Origin: Henriciella sp.
Lineage (GTDB): Bacteria; Pseudomonadota; Alphaproteobacteria; Caulobacterales; Hyphomonadaceae
Length of the DNA: 41,336 nucleotides
Assembly: GCA_012960415.1 (NCBI GenBank)
Contig: DUBH01000040.1
Coordinates: 40,870 to 82,205 of the forward strand
Direction of reading: 5' to 3'
The position numbers and the translations under genes were made by a program. Below are positions 41,294-41,336 of this stretch, piece by piece. Positions within the stretch are counted from its first letter, which is position 1, and the number at the start of each line of letters is the position of its first letter. A model generated the notes under the pieces. The model did not search any database, was not told the DNA's origin, and worked only from the letters and a program-made list of their open reading frames with translations.

Positions 41294-41334
41294 GTTTTGC
41301 CATCAGTTACTTCTGCAAGGAGTAGAACAGCCAT
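41290..41334 (-). pseudogene. etfA: EtfA N-terminal fragment, out of frame with the rest
   Basis: ATG at 41334 reads [14 protein letters not shown] and then TGA (41290-41292). EtfA proteins of alphaproteobacteria begin in just this way (MAVLVLAE...DGK). The C-terminal frame takes over at the overlapping GTG at 41293. Only two bases of the window lie beyond this ATG, so neither its ribosome binding site nor etfB can be seen. Confidence 0.65.
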
Positions 41335-41336
41335 TA

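Noticed and set aside
1-41336. tRNA, rRNA, CRISPR arrays, prophage or IS elements
   Set aside because: I looked for spaced repeats, integrase or transposase motifs and conserved RNA segments and saw none.

Overview
The window is GC-rich, gene-dense chromosomal DNA of a Gram-negative alphaproteobacterium. The tol-pal order, an acidic TolA-like protein, the class 2 PyrF, PQQ, crotonase and Rieske enzymes and the REP-like palindromes fit the Caulobacterales/Hyphomonadaceae area. That placement is an inference from gene content; no rRNA is present. No tRNA, rRNA, CRISPR array, prophage or insertion sequence was seen. Both ends cut into genes: purH at the left and a damaged etfA at the right, so the window may be a whole contig.

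Layout. 1-7919: purH 3' end, then the cell-envelope constriction operon ybgC-tolQ-tolR-tolA-tolB-pal-cpoB, with tilS overlapping cpoB. 7926-12195: a formyltransferase and glmM on the minus strand, divergent from glmS, so both UDP-GlcNAc precursor enzymes sit back to back. 12284-18885: a 37-residue membrane protein, a TetR regulator, gpsA-yciI-GST, a sulfotransferase, a TerB-like membrane protein and a lipoprotein quinohaemoprotein dehydrogenase. 19005-21169: an operon DUF350 - membrane-anchored trypsin-like protease - pyrF, in which the protease has no canonical start codon that keeps its anchor. 21245-25040: 3-hydroxybutyrate dehydrogenase and the aroK-aroB-corC operon. 25134-26937: a two-gene unit of a 44-residue membrane protein and a 559-residue exported helical protein of unknown role.

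26944-36246 is an accessory metabolic stretch: enoyl-CoA hydratase, Old Yellow Enzyme, lepA, DUF3224, a Rieske oxygenase, a tandem DUF1428 protein, two GSTs, a MarR regulator with a clear operator, and MarC. The spacers around the Old Yellow Enzyme gene hold an inverted REP pair and a 27-bp direct repeat. 36243-40597: 3-hydroxyacyl-CoA dehydrogenase, a TMEM175-like channel, a DUF305 membrane protein, a MerR-type regulator, a glutaredoxin-MauE fusion and a sirtuin. Between merR and the fusion gene lies a dyad very like a mercury-resistance operator.

The best candidate for an undescribed system is the MerR / glutaredoxin-MauE / DUF305 module (38034-39824): a MerR that keeps two of the three mercury-binding cysteines, a merO-like operator, and a membrane thiol-redox fusion protein in place of mer transport genes. 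Other notable points are the protease with an apparent AUC start, the TerB-like gene whose ribosome binding site lies inside the preceding terminator, and the internal deletion in etfA.
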